A model generated the notes under the pieces. That model did no database searches. It was not told the origin of the DNA and worked only from the letters and a program-made list of their open reading frames with translations. From Echinococcus granulosus (Eukaryota > Platyhelminthes > Cestoda > Cyclophyllidea > Taeniidae): DNA of 42,123 nt. The stretch is taken from positions 150,527 to 192,649 of the forward strand of contig NW_020170428.1 of the NCBI RefSeq assembly GCF_000524195.1. The letters are read 5' to 3'. Every line of letters starts with the position of its first letter. The first letter of the stretch is position 1. The position numbers and the translations under genes are program-made. Positions 1-12,830 of the stretch are shown piece after piece.

Positions 1-907
1 AATGTATGCACTTGGAATAGTTGATATGGTGTAAATGGATGGGAGGACGGAAGTATGTACAGAAGAGGTATCCTTTTTATTGAGACGGTTGACTCAAAGC
101 TGATAAGCTTATGTAGGTTTTGTTATGTTGAACATATCTTCTTCACCTCTTCTTCCCGCTCCCCACCCTGCAACTCATGCAGGCTTGCGCACTTCAGATT
201 ACTTTCCTAGGGCGCTTTTCATCTACTTACCCGATACAGCGCCCACTGCTGCCGATTATGGCTTTAAAATAGAGCCACGAAATGTCCTTTTCTTTAATAT
301 CACTCCTCACTTATTAGCTGCTGCAGTGACAACCTTGTCAGTAATGGCAGCAGTTGTCATCGGTGGATATGACCAGCATTGGCGCCTAGGGCAGTATTAT
401 GCCACGTGAGCCTAAACAGTGCAAACTCAAACTTGTCAAACATACACACCAGGCAACTGACCAAAAAGTTCCCCATCATTCATGCCAACTTCACCATCGC
501 CAATGCCCACACGGCATCACGTGTGCCGGCTTTCACACGCCCCTCGATTCGATCATCGAGGAACGAGCACAAAAAATCCTTGATACAGCTACCATATTCT
601 TTGTTCTAGGAAAAGTCCCTAAGGCATAAAGAGACCGACTTTCGTTCTCCCTTGCCTCCTCAAACAATCCATAGTCCTGTACAACCAGCTTCCTCTGCAA
701 AGTTACCCCATCACGGCAAAGGTAGACTAACTAGTCGGCTGAAAGATTAAGAATTGCCGAATGACAAGCGGACATTCCACAATCAAGGGAGGATCTTTTG
801 ATCAATTACACCTTATCAAGCATGAACAAAGACGGTAAGTAGCTATCAAAACTGCAACTCTTTATTTACCAAGCAATGCTATTGGCCATAAATTCGTAAA
901 CAACTTT
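1..907. other. no gene recognised
   Basis: Several reading frames of 60 to 95 codons are open on the plus strand between 125 and 629. They overlap one another, resemble no family I know and show no convincing splice borders. I see no RNA gene or mobile element here. Confidence 0.5.
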
Positions 908-1136
908 TCACGATTCCTTAGTGACTTCCTCCTGTTCGTCTTCAGACGGTGTGTTGGGCAAAAAATCAACGAAAAGCTCGTAGAGTTCCTCTAAAGGAGC
1001 AAATAACGACAAGTTTCGCTTGAGTAAAAGAAGACTTGCCTTTAAGTAGTTTCTGACGTGCAGAGAAATCGGCTATATCGGCTTCCAAAATTTTCACGTC
1101 TTTGAGAATATTACGTCCATCCAATGATTGATCCAT
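908..1136 (-). CDS. small two-exon acidic coiled-coil-like protein, unknown function
   Basis: Two exons, 1040-1136 and 908-990, join across a 49-base intron (991-1039) to give a 59-residue protein. It starts at the ATG at 1136 and ends at TGA 908-910. The donor is GCAAGT rather than GT, and the acceptor is CTCCTTTAG, so this would be a GC-AG intron. The phase is 1 and the joined frame stays open. Residues about 9 to 44 are charged with regularly spaced Ile, Leu and Phe, as in a short amphipathic helix or coiled coil. The last 14 residues are rich in Glu and Asp. I do not recognise a family. It could be a genuine microprotein or the 3' end of a longer gene. The short length and non-canonical donor keep confidence moderate. 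Confidence 0.42.
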
Positions 1137-2074
1137 TAAAAAGGGTTTAAAAAAATTGGAGAAGAAATAGGTTGTGATAGTTGGAAGTGTGGAAATTCAG
1201 CAAACTTGCCTACTTAATTGCGAAAGGGCGGAAATATTATCAGTTCCTAAAAAGTACCGAATTAATCTGGAAAATTAATGAATCCCAAACACATCGGTGT
1301 ACAAAGACGGTGCCCAAAACAAGCAAATCATCAGGAAACGCAAATTCGTCGATGTTATCAAATTAAGAAAGCCAAGCCTCAAGAGATTGTACTATTGGCT
1401 TGCATCCATATAAAAGCCAAAGCGTGGTACTTTTCATAACCGCTCGTGAACAGCCAGCGGATCTTGTTGATTACCGAATTTGATAATTCTTGTCGTAAGT
1501 ACATGATCTTTTGAAACATTATGTTTATTAACCTCACCCAAGTAAAAAGTTGAGGCACAAAAAGTTCGCATAAAACTCTGCTCCCTTGTACAAAGTCAAA
1601 ATTTTTGCGAGTTCTACCTCTAAACTACCAAAAACGCGCAACCCCAAAAACTAGTAGGAGGAATACGAAGTGAACAAGTGACTAAGCTTTAAGTGCTTCG
1701 ATTCGAATTTAAAAAGTGAACTTTTGCAAAGATTTTGATCAGTTAAATGCAGTAAGACGACACAACTGAAACATGCCTGACAGACCTCGCCAACACGGAT
1801 GGACCCCAATGTGTTACCGCGCAGTGTCCAGTAAAACAAAATCGCACAAGCATATTGTAATTGACACTCACCAATCCCAAAAAGCAACAGCTAGCGAGGG
1901 AACTTGCGCCCCCTCCGTTCTCAGGTAACTTTAAGTCATCAGGGATCACCTAGCCCGTCGCGCCGAAGTAAAACCCAGAACCCCCCAAGAGAACCCGACA
2001 TGCGACCTCCAGAGCCCGACACACAAAGATAGGCAGCCCACAAATAGTGCATCCAGTTACATGAAAAAATTAGT
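1137..2074. other. intergenic, no gene recognised
   Basis: This lies between the small minus-strand gene and the MYG1 stop codon. The part at about 1920-2060 is rich in A and C and poor in T on the plus strand. No supported coding exon or RNA gene was seen. Confidence 0.5.
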
Positions 2075-4145
2075 CTACAAATAATTTGCAGCTTTGAGAG
2101 ACATTATGCCCATTTGAAGGGCACCGTCGAATGTCCTGTGAATTCCGAGGAAGAGATTGGAGTGCACAAACACGCAACCGGGCAGACCAACTAATCCAGA
2201 CAACTCCTCGTCCCTTTTTCCGCCCCACGCGGCCACCAACGGCACTCTAAAACATCGTTGCAATCAGTATGAAAAGAAGGTCATTGCAAGCAATGTTTGC
2301 AGCATAAGGGCATATCGGAATGATGTGGGATTGTTTACTCTCGATGAGTCTACTAAGGCAATGCGTGAATAAACTGTGTGGATGGATGGATTCGGAACGA
2401 ACTTGGATTTACCAGGTCAATCTAAGTACACGAAACTAGCATAGGAGCGGTAGATTCTTACCGTGCTCATTCTACTTCAAAATTGATGGAAATCCAGTGA
2501 CCATTCCCACTCACCGATTTGAGAATGGCAGATTCGGTTTGCAGGGAATGGAGATCAGAGTGAATTGCGTTTCACAACTGCCCTTCCGTTCCACGATGAC
2601 AAACACCGGTCGACCCTTGAAGTCAGTATTCTCGTCATTGTCAGCGTCAGTAATTCCAAGGATTTTTTTTTCTAGCTCAAAAATATGTGATTTCCAAGGG
2701 CAGGCCAGTGCGAGGTGAAGGATGGCCCCACTGGGGTGGATGGAGTGACGTGAGAGCAGAGCGGCCTCAACAATGCTTCGTGCAGGATACCAGGTCTCCG
2801 CGAGGTCACGAACAGTGGATAACAACTCGGACTCGACTAGCTTGTAAGCCCGATTAAAGCACTCCTAAAGAAGGACAGGAGATTCATACAGGAGTTTGTC
2901 GCGCCAGCTGTAGGGAGAAGACCCAAGCAAGATGATGCCCCCGTGAAAATGGGGAAAAAATAGAAGCATTCGGTAACACTGGAAAAAAAGTGGTAATCAG
3001 CTCATGCATATGAATGTGGAGAAGTTGGATTGAACAGCAGATGAAGGGTTGCGAAAACAGACTTGAAATATGTAAGTAAGGGAAGCTAATAGGTAGGGGG
3101 ACCCATAACTGGGGGAAGGATTTGGGATGTATTGATAGAGGAGTAAATCCGGAATGAATGCATGACGAGGGGGAAATCGCACAATTGGATGAATAAATGA
3201 ACAAATTAACCAATACCGACTGGAGGATTCAGAAATTGACGCGGGATTAAAAATCTCCAGTTACCTAATTCACCGACATACTGTAGAAACAATGCAAATT
3301 TAATCGCAACTCATTAGGCCATCCAATACAGCTCAAGTAATTCACTGCCGTGGAAGTGGCTATAGAAAAGTCTAGAAGATGACTGCAATCCAGTCTACCC
3401 ACCAACTGCTATTAAAAGTTCTGGAGACTTGGCCTCTCAGATCAGCCGGAAAAGGTGTGATTAAAGTCTCATGAAAACAGTATATGAAATACCGTTTCAT
3501 CCTCATCAGATTTATTCCAAGAGGGATTCAACCGATCGACACGAGAAGATAAATCGGTGTGGATAGAATACCTAAAATTTCAAAAAGATCCCCAAACCTC
3601 AAGATGCAACCTGCACTTAAATACAGTCAAATATAATCAAAGCAAATGAATTTTGGAATTTACGTAAGCGGTACAGGAGCGGTGGGGACGCCATTATCAA
3701 CACCATCAATCTCACTGATAAAGATTGCATAAAGGAAAGGAAAGACTGCTTTGACAACATTAGAATCGGACGACTCCTCTCCCAAAACGGATGCGATTAC
3801 GCGTTTGCCGAAGTGCGCGTAGATCAAGCCGGCACTACTTAGTTTCACGGCCGGTTTAAGAGTAGGGTGAAAGTCTTGGATAGTTTTACTGAAAGACCTA
3901 GGAAATGAGGGCGACATCAGAATAAAAAGTCAAACGCACGTTTGGTGATGATCATAACGGTGCCTATCCGGATCAAACTCGCCCCCGACATCGAAAACGA
4001 CATCACAGTCCTGAAGGCGAGCGGGATCGCGGGACCGAACTAGTACGGCATTGCGGTACTCTGGTAATTGGCGAAGCATAGCGAGAGCCAAAACCTCGTC
4101 GCAGTGAAAAACACCATTGTGCGTCCCAAGTTTTGTTTGTGACAT
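2075..4145 (-). CDS. MYG1: MYG1 exonuclease (UPF0160 family, DHH-type)
   Basis: Five exons join in phase: 3940-4145, 3664-3897, 3493-3571, 2515-2864 and 2075-2246, giving 346 residues (human MYG1 has about 376). MYG1 is a metal-dependent 3'-5' RNA exonuclease of nucleolus and mitochondria, related to DHH phosphoesterases. Visible signatures are THNGVFHCDE (residues 8-17), the acidic patch DVVFDVGGEFDPD (about 48-60) and RYDHHQ (63-68) carrying the DHH triad. Later exons contain KLSSAGLIYAHFG, SRVDRLNPSWN, WYPARSIVEAAL, ACPWKSHIFELE and LPGCVFVHSNLFLGIHRT, all typical of the family from start to end. Introns are 42, 92, 628 and 268 bases, all GT-AG. The start chosen is the first ATG after an acceptor at about 4186, so no long targeting sequence is seen; an additional 5' exon cannot be excluded. 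The gene looks intact. Confidence 0.93.
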
Positions 4146-4821
4146 CGGAAAACGTTGCAGTGGGTGCGCAATCTGTTGGATCACTAAAATGCAGTTGCAA
4201 ACAGACTTCTATCAATCCGAAATAGAACCGACTAGATCGCATCCACTAATGCGGACAGAGTATGGGCCACGTGATAAGATACCTGTAAATTTAAATATGC
4301 ACCGAGTCAAAACACTGTGCTTAGGAGTCAAGATGCAAAGCAAACAATAGAAATTTTTAAACTTTTAAAAAGTCTAAAAAAAAACGTCATTTAAAGTAAT
4401 AAGCCGTTTGTTTCTACTAGGCAAGCGCAGCACACACAGCAATGCCCCCCTTTTCGTGGCGCCTTACAACAGCCTATGCATTCATAGAAAACACTAAAAA
4501 TAACAAAAGTACTAAACCAGGTTGAATTTTGAACTATTTTTAATTGATTAGACATCCAATAATATTGCCTAGGTTAGGAAAAGCTACTTAGGTAATCCTG
4601 TCCGCCAGATGCAAGCTCTGAGAAGCTTAAAACAGATGTAAAATAAGCCAGGTTTTGTCACTGTAATTAAATTAATTGTATGTATTTTTATCTCAATATT
4701 TTTTACTTTCTACTTTAAACTTGTAAAGGTTTTGAAATTCTTGGATACAGTTTTGTAACAGACCTCCTAAACAAAAGTTGCTGTGGAAAGAAAACGTACA
4801 GATTCTGTTGTAAATCTTGAC
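4146..4821. other. intergenic region between divergent MYG1 and a small ORF
   Basis: AT-rich DNA with poly-A and poly-T runs near 4360-4385 and 4680-4715. It separates the MYG1 start (minus) from the next plus-strand candidate, so it may hold a bidirectional promoter. No specific element was recognised. Confidence 0.35.
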
Positions 4822-5007
4822 ATGTTTGTTAACAATCTTCGCGAACATGCCACTTCTGAAGGTCAACGTCTGCAGTTGGTATTAGCGGAAATATGTATGC
4901 GGCCTCAATCCGTAGCCGTGCTATTTCTTGCTGGTTTATGTTCTGGAGTGATCTATGTTTTTTTAATACGTTCCGATGAGCACTGCCTGTTTGACATATG
5001 TCGATAA
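4822..5007 (+). CDS. possible small single-pass membrane protein
   Basis: The frame starts at the ATG at 4822 and stops at 5005-5007, giving 61 residues; it stays open upstream to about 4768 without another ATG. A polypyrimidine-AG acceptor (TTGGATACAG, ending at 4750) lies upstream and could accept a cis exon or a spliced leader. The N-terminal half is polar (MFVNNLREHATSEGQRLQ), followed by a hydrophobic stretch (about residues 30-47, SVAVLFLAGLCSGVIYVFLI) that fits one transmembrane helix, then a short Cys-containing tail. I recognise no family. It may be a partial exon or a chance frame. Confidence 0.33.
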   Translation: MFVNNLREHATSEGQRLQLVLAEICMRPQSVAVLFLAGLCSGVIYVFLIRSDEHCLFDICR

Positions 5008-5766
5008 TCCTCTATCAGCCAGATCGTTCAGGAAGTTTCTAAGATTATGCATTCAATTTTAGTTTTTTTAGCCTTTGTGAGTGATATCGCTCCAATAGGG
5101 CTGACGTCGGGGATAAGTAGTTTCTAAACAGTCTGTATCATAAGTAAATCTTTTTGAATCAGGCTAAGTAATGGTAGTTTGACATTCTGACTCATGTTCT
5201 TCAAGTTTGTGCTTGTTAACTTTGGTTCCGTTGCCAAATATCCGGGTGCCTTTTAATGATTATTAATGATTCGCGCGTGCTCAATTTTTGCCCTTTTTTA
5301 TTTGGGCAACCTATTTCTTTTTCTCAGTAGTGCGTTCGTTTATGGCACTGCAAACACGACCTACTACCGCAGCGAGTCACCCATCACTTTGTTTTATTCC
5401 TTTTGTTTATCTCTCTTGTTAGCAAGTTTCCTTCCGACTTTTTTGCTTGCTAATTTCTGATTTATGGTTTGGCAAGAAGACTTGTTGTTTTCAAATCCTA
5501 TGGTAGTTTACTCTGTATAATAATAGTTTCTACAAGGATTCACTGCCCTTACCAGCGTAGCCTGATTGATGTTCGGGTATTTTTCGATTATAGAATCATC
5601 GTGCGTATTTAGATTTATTGGTAGCGAGATTGTCGACATTGTCTTCCCAACTAGTGACTTTGGTAGGAAAAACTCAGTTTGGTTTTTATGACATTGCATC
5701 TGTTGCCAAGCTGCCGTTGTGATGAGTCAAACTACTTGTTTTTTGGTTACTACCTAGATTCGAAAA
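5008..5766. other. intergenic, no supported gene
   Basis: T-rich DNA. A 64-codon hydrophobic frame at 5266-5460 is best explained by base composition. A splice acceptor (TTGGTTACTACCTAG, ending at 5755) lies 11 bases before the next gene's start codon and probably receives its 5' leader. Confidence 0.4.
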
Positions 5767-8700
5767 ATGCTCACAGACAACCTAAAACCTGAGTACTATC
5801 GCAGCAAGGGTCGTTCGCCTCTTAACGGCATCACCGACCACTTTCAATATTGTCATTCTTTCGTCAGCACCACCAACGGTAGTGCTGCTACCACCACCAC
5901 CGAAGATTTGTTGTTGATGGATTCAAACTCCCCTTCCACCGGCTTCCTCCGTCAGGCCTCTCTCTCCTCCGCCAGTTTGTTGGGCGATCTGAACGGCAAA
6001 CCACTTTTCTATATGCCTGCGCTCTCTGCTGATGTGGATCCCCTCCTTCCCGTCTCAAAGTCTTCGAAGTCGTCTTCTGCCTCTAGCAATGGCGCTTCGC
6101 CGGTCGCTGCCACTGACGCTATCATAGATTCGGTTTTTGATGCCGCAACGATCAGCTTCCCGTTGGACCTGAATCTTGTGAGTTCAAATAATATTTCTGT
6201 GGCAGAAATGGGTACTCCGATTCACTCGCTAACTGCGGCGCGGGCATCTACTGACTGCGCATTATTTTGAGCGTTGCTCTCACCGCCTATCGTATTTTTT
6301 TGCATCAATCACAGCGAAGTGAAATCGACTGGTGTCCATCTCTTGATGATTCCATATTACAGTGGGAAGATTTTCAATTTTAACGATAGCTGATTGCGAT
6401 TTGGTTAACAAGTCGACTTTTGATAAGGAAACCTTAGCGAGAAGACTCATTGATTAGGTGCCGTCAGTGCAATCCTTATAGTAATTGCGCCTTGTTGGAA
6501 GCTTGGCCCCGAAGGGAAGTCTTACATTGAAAAACTTAGGATGACTCCACAAAGCCGATATTCAGTACTAGTTTCTCCTTGCTACTTTTTGTCCACTTCA
6601 ATCCTGTCGCTGATCTACTCTTGGCTTCCTGAGCATGGAAGTACATTTCGTTAGAATTTCAATGTCTTTGCCTAGATAGTATGGGTCCCTCCATTAGTAA
6701 CGTTTTTAAATTATTTCCGTTTGATGCCACTTCATTCACTAATAGTCATACTGCTGGATACTTTGATGGGTTGATCCCCAGACTACGCCGTTTTGATGGC
6801 CTTTTTGTTCTGAGTCACCCACAGCAAATATCCTCCTCTCCTAACACTTAGATTTGATATCCAACGAATCATTATCCGGATCCTACTTTATTCATGTCGG
6901 GTTCGCCCATTACTGCTACCGATGAAGACGCAATAAGCTGTATCCATTTAAGAATAGGTTATTAACCTACACAACACCGTGATGGAAGCCGAACCATAGG
7001 AGTTTCAAAAACTTGCTTAATTGTTTGATATTTTGTGAAATTTTTAATGCAGGGTGGTTGGATCGGACAATGTGTGTGATAAGTAAGTAGTTTTGTGAGG
7101 TTTTGGTGGGATTGAAAGATTAACGACTATGCTAAATACTCACAAGGTAATTGCAAATTCCTCTTTGGTAAGCCTTTGTGCCTCCAGAAGCAGTCAACCT
7201 ACCTCTAGCCCCTTCCATTTCAAACTCTCCTTTCTTTTTCGCCTGTCTATTCTAGCCCCCATGTAATCATGTGATTGTCTAACGCAGATGCCAAGAAAGG
7301 GTGATGGTTATCGCTTGGACTCGTGCCACCAGAGAACTGCATAGGGCGAGAGTGAGGATGAAGCGGTATCTCCCTTATGCTCCATTTTAAAGTACTAAAC
7401 GTCATGAGTATAAGGTATGACGTCGTCCTGTAAGGATGGGCCTTTCGTTTTATGGGTTAACTAGTCCTGTCTGTTCCCTATTCTGACCATCTTTCGGGGC
7501 GTAAGTTCAGCAGCGATTGCTTGACCTTTAGCGTCTGCATTCTATCACGTACAAATGTACAAAGCAAGCACTCATTTCCCTAAGTGTCACCCTGCTTTTG
7601 TCTTCATCATGTTTTATCGCCACTCGTACCAATTATGCCTGAATCTTTTTCTGTCATGTCCACCTTGATTTCGTTCTGCTTTTTCAGTTCGCGCCACAAT
7701 TCCTTATGATTCATGCGGGTGATTCACCACCGCAATTATGTACATTTATCTAACAAATTATGGACGGTGTGGTGTTCTGCCACCACATACTGGGCTTTCT
7801 CCTAGTTAAGCTTGAATCAACTCCATCGGTCCAGTCCATGAGATAGAGAGCCGAAATCGGAGGAGGACGGGAACAATTGCAGTGGTGGAGCGCTTTACCG
7901 GTGGATTGATGCATAGCTCTACTCTATAATTCATGTAAATGAGGGCATTTTATGGGTTGCAGAAGGTAAGTGCTTTGGTGGCGACCTCATAAATTCCTTC
8001 TCTCACCTTACAAATGGTGGTTGTAGCATATTTTGGTTGGCCTTTTCTGCGAGTAACAAGTCGTTGGTCTTTCTTGGGCCTATTCAAATAACTTTCTTCG
8101 AATGAGCTACTAATGTGCAGCTTTTGGGGGCTCGGTTACTGTGGCATTCGGTACACTTTTTCACTGCGTCTTCAAGTTTTGTTTCGCGTTTTTGTGGGTT
8201 AAAGTATCTGCGATTTATTTGCTCCATTTCCATTGGCTTAGAGCTCGGTGACGGGATAAACGATGGGAACGTTTTTCCTCGTCGTGGTCGCCTTTGAGCT
8301 GAACATCACAGATCTTTTTAATTTATTTTATATTGGGGTGTCTCCCAAATTCCCACCTTCTTTGTGACCAATTAGCCATCTGATGGGTAATTACTTTCCA
8401 AACGATTCTTCTACCCACCCTTGCGTGGTCATGTCTTCCAAATATCTGAACACCGCACACTGACCAAACGCCTAATTTTTTTGGCATCTGGCAAATTAGC
8501 TATTCTCTCCCCCCACAGAATCTTCATTTTTGTAATTTTGATTTGTGGTCATTGTGTCACCTCTTGGTCGTTTTACCTAGTTCACAGCAAGTCACCCAGT
8601 AAATTTTCTGACTTTTTTTTTCTATTAATCAGTGAGGATTGTGATTCTTTTCACCAACTGGATATTTACGGTATGCCCTAATTGGAGCTCGCTTTTTTGC

Positions 8701-11700
8701 TCTCTTTTCAAGGACCTTACACAATGAGGATGGTTTATTCCTTTTGAAGTCTATTTATTGAGTCACTGTCGGTCTTTGTTGAAATTGAAGACAAGATATT
8801 AACCCAAAAGTCTTCGACAATAAAGTCGTTCTTTTCTCAGCTCAAGGAAATGGTCATCTTCTAGTCTCGCTCTTTCATTAGTCATTATTACCCAAATAAA
8901 GGGCGCGCAGTTTCTCCTCTCCTGATCGAGTTTTGAGTAACGCATGAGTTACAAGGCGTCTTTAAGTAGATGGATCTAATGCCAGAAAACAATCCCATCG
9001 TCGCACCCCCAATCTCACCTTAGCCACCTCCCTTTTTATCACCCTTTCGTTTCCCAACTGTGAGCCGGTAATGTCCAATTCAAATCCAAAGGCGGGGCGG
9101 TAATTACTTTGATCACAGAGAAGCGGCAACAGAGAGAAATGGGGATGAGAATGGACCATTATTTTCCCCCTATCCCCTCCTAAAGTGTTAATCTTCCTTC
9201 AGTTAGCTGTAGGATGGTATGAGGTCTTGGGAGAATAGGACGCCATTCTGACTCATCGGTTGACTACTACCACCTGTTTCTCACGAAGCGGTGTTCCCTT
9301 ATTGTCTACCATCGAGTACGTGGATCTCCTTCCCTCGCCACTCACAGCAACACCCATCAGGCGTGGCCGCCTGGCTTAGAAATGTGGGCTAACGAATGAT
9401 GCATTTGTTTAGTTAACGTGCCTACATCATCCCTGGAGCTGAGCTAAGATAAGTTTATAAACCAGAAAGATGAAATTCGACGCGATTTTCAAATCAGACG
9501 TAAATAGTAGCGTTGCGTACCGGTGGAGTGATAATGCACACACGTAACCCCGGTCTGCAGGTGCGTACAAGCTACAGCACCACCACCAACAAGTCGTAGC
9601 TGTAACCTAAAGCGGGAATCGTGCGGACGTTATTTTGGTCACCTGTTTAACCGGAAGGGCATGCTTGAAGGGTGGTAGGAACAGATGTTTGCGCCTTATT
9701 GGTTGTGTCCTTCTCGCCTTCTGGGTGGTTAGTGCTCATTCTTTCGCGTTTTCAGTTTAAATGAGTGAGTAATGCAGGGTAGTGTGTTGTGTCTCCTCCT
9801 ATCCCCTACTTATTGTCGGCTCTGTGATTGGGTATTGGACTGGAGTTTAAGCGTCCCCCTCCTCGGTGTACCCCTTGTTATCGTTGCTGTTGTTATTTTT
9901 GTGTCGATCAGGCCAAGAGCACGAGTCAGCCTTTGTTTATTATTTCCATATCTATTTAAGATTTTTCTTCCCTTTCTCGTTTCTTCTACAATTCGAAAAC
10001 CGACTCATCTACTGATAATCACTTCCACGGTCTACTTTCTATGAATTTACGCCCTTTTTATGTCCAAGCTGTTTTGTTTATGAGCTTTTAGAGGTCCACT
10101 TTATTTGGCTGTCGGTTAGGAGCTACATTATTATCATCCGTTTGTTAAGTAATTGGGGATATAGTGCGCCTCCCATTGTCTCTGTCCTCCGAGATATTTT
10201 GTGCCGTCTTATGGGAGTTAATCCTCCCCTTTTCTTATCTTCTGGCTGGTCGTAGGTTCGTTAATTTCAGCATTCCTTCATTTTTTGGAGTTGGAGGCAC
10301 TCTTCAAGCCTAGAAATCGGTGTTATTTTGTAGGGATTATTAATAGGAAAGGTGCATTCCAACTGCCCATGCTTTTCCTCCTTCCCATCGGGGGCAGCTG
10401 CCCCGTTCAAGTTGGTACTGTGTTGCTATAAATAGCCTCCTTTGTTGGGATTCTCTCTTATATTGTCTATGCTCCTCATTAAATCTACGATTTCTACTGG
10501 GCTTCTGTTTCTCACTCCTAGGGTCCACTGACTCAGGAGGTAACACCTAGGCATCATCGGGTTAACCCATAAAGCCAGTATATCTCTACGTGCCTCGTTG
10601 TACTTGTGACTTGTTGAGACGTGTACCCTGTGGTGGGCTCTCAGGCTACAAATTATTGCTTGAACAACGCTGAGGGGTGTGATTTGAGGCGGTCTGCTTT
10701 GTGAACCAACTTTAACTTGGTCCCAAGGGTTTCGCCGAGGGATCCATTGTATCACGATTGGAAGAGGGAGGAGAGGCAATGGAATAGTTTGGGACGATGT
10801 GGCCTTTGGAATCGCTTAAGAGGGAGGGCACGACATTTTTGACCCGAAGTGAACGTGTCAAGTCCGACAATTTGTCCCCGCTTAAATCATTCGAGAAGGC
10901 GAAGTTGTGATAGGAAGGAAGGATGTGAGCGCCAAATGTTGTGCGCCAGCAGATGACACGAAGGTAAAAAGATTGGCTAGTTGTTTCTTTTTCACTTCTT
11001 TCTTGCATTTGAGGAGAGCGCCCCGCCTTCTGACTACTTTCTGATTAGCTTGTGAACCTTTATTTATCAACCACCCTTCTTAGGCACGCCCCACTTCTGC
11101 AACTTGTCTCTGCCTCTGTGTTTACGTGGGTGTGTGTGTGTAGTAGACCTTCAAAGGTTGTGAACGACAAACTTTCTTCGTAGGCAGCCACTAGGACTGA
11201 TCGTTCAGTCAGACAGGAGTGCTGTGCTTGGAATGTGACGCCATGACTGCATACTATCACAAGTATTTGCATTTTGGGCTGGTACCAATGGAAATGCTGA
11301 CTTACTCGCTCTTGGCATTCCTCTGATGACTACTTCGCTAAGGTCCAAGTGATGATTACCACCTTGTCCGCGCATTTGCATTAGACTATCACTTGATTAG
11401 GAAGAGCTAGTGATGTGGTGGGAGTAATCCTCCATCCGCCTCCCCATTCCCCTCTGTTGACATTTCTCTGTACTCTGAGCAATCACCACTGTTCCTCCCT
11501 GGAATTTGCGTTGGGCAATTATCGGTCCACGGGTGGAATACGAAAATGAGGCGGAAAGGACGGAGGCCCGGGGGTGGATTTTGGATGTTTGCTTTTGGTG
11601 GCAAAATACTTTGGGAGAATGGAATTCGCAGGTGTCTCATCGGAAAGGGAAGCTACCGATTGCGATGGTGACTGCTTCAACGATGGGGAGGGAGAAAGTA

Positions 11701-12581
11701 CTCTTGAAGAATCGGGTTCTTTAGGGGTCGTCGCGATTTGCTGCGGGCAGCAGTTATCACAAGACTGGCAAATAACACACGTCACGCATCTATGACGTAC
11801 GAGACTAACAAGAAGGTCTATCTATGCGCTTCGGGTCCGTTCATCCATCCATTGCTTCCTCCACGTTGTTTATTCCAAGTCTGTAGGTCCATCGATTCAC
11901 CTACGTGTCTCTATATCATTCATCCCTCCTCACTGATGTTGGCTTGTTTCTTGATGAGTGAGGTCACTTATTGCTCAACATTTTGGGTTTTAGGATCTCT
12001 CCCAAATGACCGTCTCTTCACGCCGCTCAACCAAACCGAAGCATCGCCGTAATCAAACCAGCAACAGCTCTCTCTCCAGTCCACAATCTCCTTCACCGGC
12101 GAAGCCTTCAAAGTCGTCCGCCTCCACCTCCTCTGAGAAGGAGCTTCCATCAAAAGTTTGTTCTTCAACGCCTTCGTCAAAGGTGGAAGAGGAAGAAGAG
12201 AAAAAGACGGCAGTGACGGTGAAAGCGATTCCAGCAATCAATGTGAGTGATAACAGCAATGCTAACAATAAGGCTGTCGAAGATGGGAACGAGGATGATG
12301 GTGACGACGGTGGATTTATCATGGTCACCACGAAGAAGAGGAACCGTCAAGCGCGGTCTGCAGCAAAAGCCACCAACGCTGCTAGCCATCGATTTAATCG
12401 TCCGCAGCATCTACCTCCTCCTCCTCCTGCTCCTCCACCGTCCAGAAAGTCTAAGTATCCACTACACCAAACCAAAGTTTTGTTGAAACCTCCAGTCCCG
12501 GAGAGGTTGTCTAGGCAGCATCCAAGACTGGTAAACTTTATGCTCAACGCGTGGACAAATTTTGCCCACGCTGCGGCATAG
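5767..12581 (+). CDS. serine-rich low-complexity protein, two coding exons flanking a 5.8 kb intron
   Basis: Exon 1 is 5767-6177 (137 codons), preceded by an acceptor at 5755 and ended by a strong donor, CTT|GTGAGT. Exon 2 starts at 11994 after GGGTTTTAG. Both borders are phase 0, so they join cleanly. Exon 1 is rich in Ser, Thr and Ala. Exon 2 holds a basic Ser-rich start (SSRRSTKPKHRRNQ), a KVEEEEEKK acidic run, an EDGNEDDGDDGGFIMVTTKK segment where an acidic patch meets a GFIMV-type hydrophobic core and basic residues, and a LPPPPPAPPP tract. The frame stops at 12579-12581. Alternatively exon 2 ends at 12530 before GTAAAC, and a last exon after the acceptor at about 12708 adds only nine residues. 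No catalytic domain is seen. It is probably a disordered nuclear or RNA-associated protein, but I do not recognise the family. The pairing of the two exons is inferred. Confidence 0.52.
6178..11993 (+). other. 5.8 kb intron, T-rich on the coding strand
   Basis: No convincing internal exon, transposon ORF or RNA gene was found. The plus strand has a marked T excess: my hand count over 7561-7800 gives 88 T against 50 A. Such a skew is common in transcribed introns and supports plus-strand transcription across this stretch. Short frames in 10.3-11.8 kb overlap on both strands and look like chance. Confidence 0.45.
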
Positions 12582-12811
12582 ACTCACCCACGCACCTACC
12601 TCTCTCAGTCTCCCTCGTCTTCGTCGTTGTTGGTGCTGTCTCCTTGGGAAATCCCCATCACATATTAGCCACCCACCTTGTAGATACAGAAACTCCCTCT
12701 TTTTCCAGTTGCCAAATTGTGAGAAGAAGACAAAGTAGTAGTGGACGAAGCAGAAGCCGTAGCGAGGCTATCCATTTTCACACCTAGGTGAATATCTGGA
12801 TGGCTTAGTCC

Positions 12812-12830
12812 GTGTGCGTGTGTGTGTGTG
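12812..12830. repeat. (TG)n microsatellite
   Basis: About nine GT/TG units with one interruption (GTGTGCGTGTGTG). It lies just downstream of the serine-rich gene. Confidence 0.85.

Noticed and set aside
5266..5460. 64-codon hydrophobic plus-strand frame
   Set aside because: Its Phe/Leu content is explained by T-rich DNA; no splice or family support.
12012..12331. Long minus-strand frames opposite the serine-rich exon
   Set aside because: They mirror the low-complexity Ser/Glu/Pro coding on the plus strand, and the plus-strand frame has proper splice borders.
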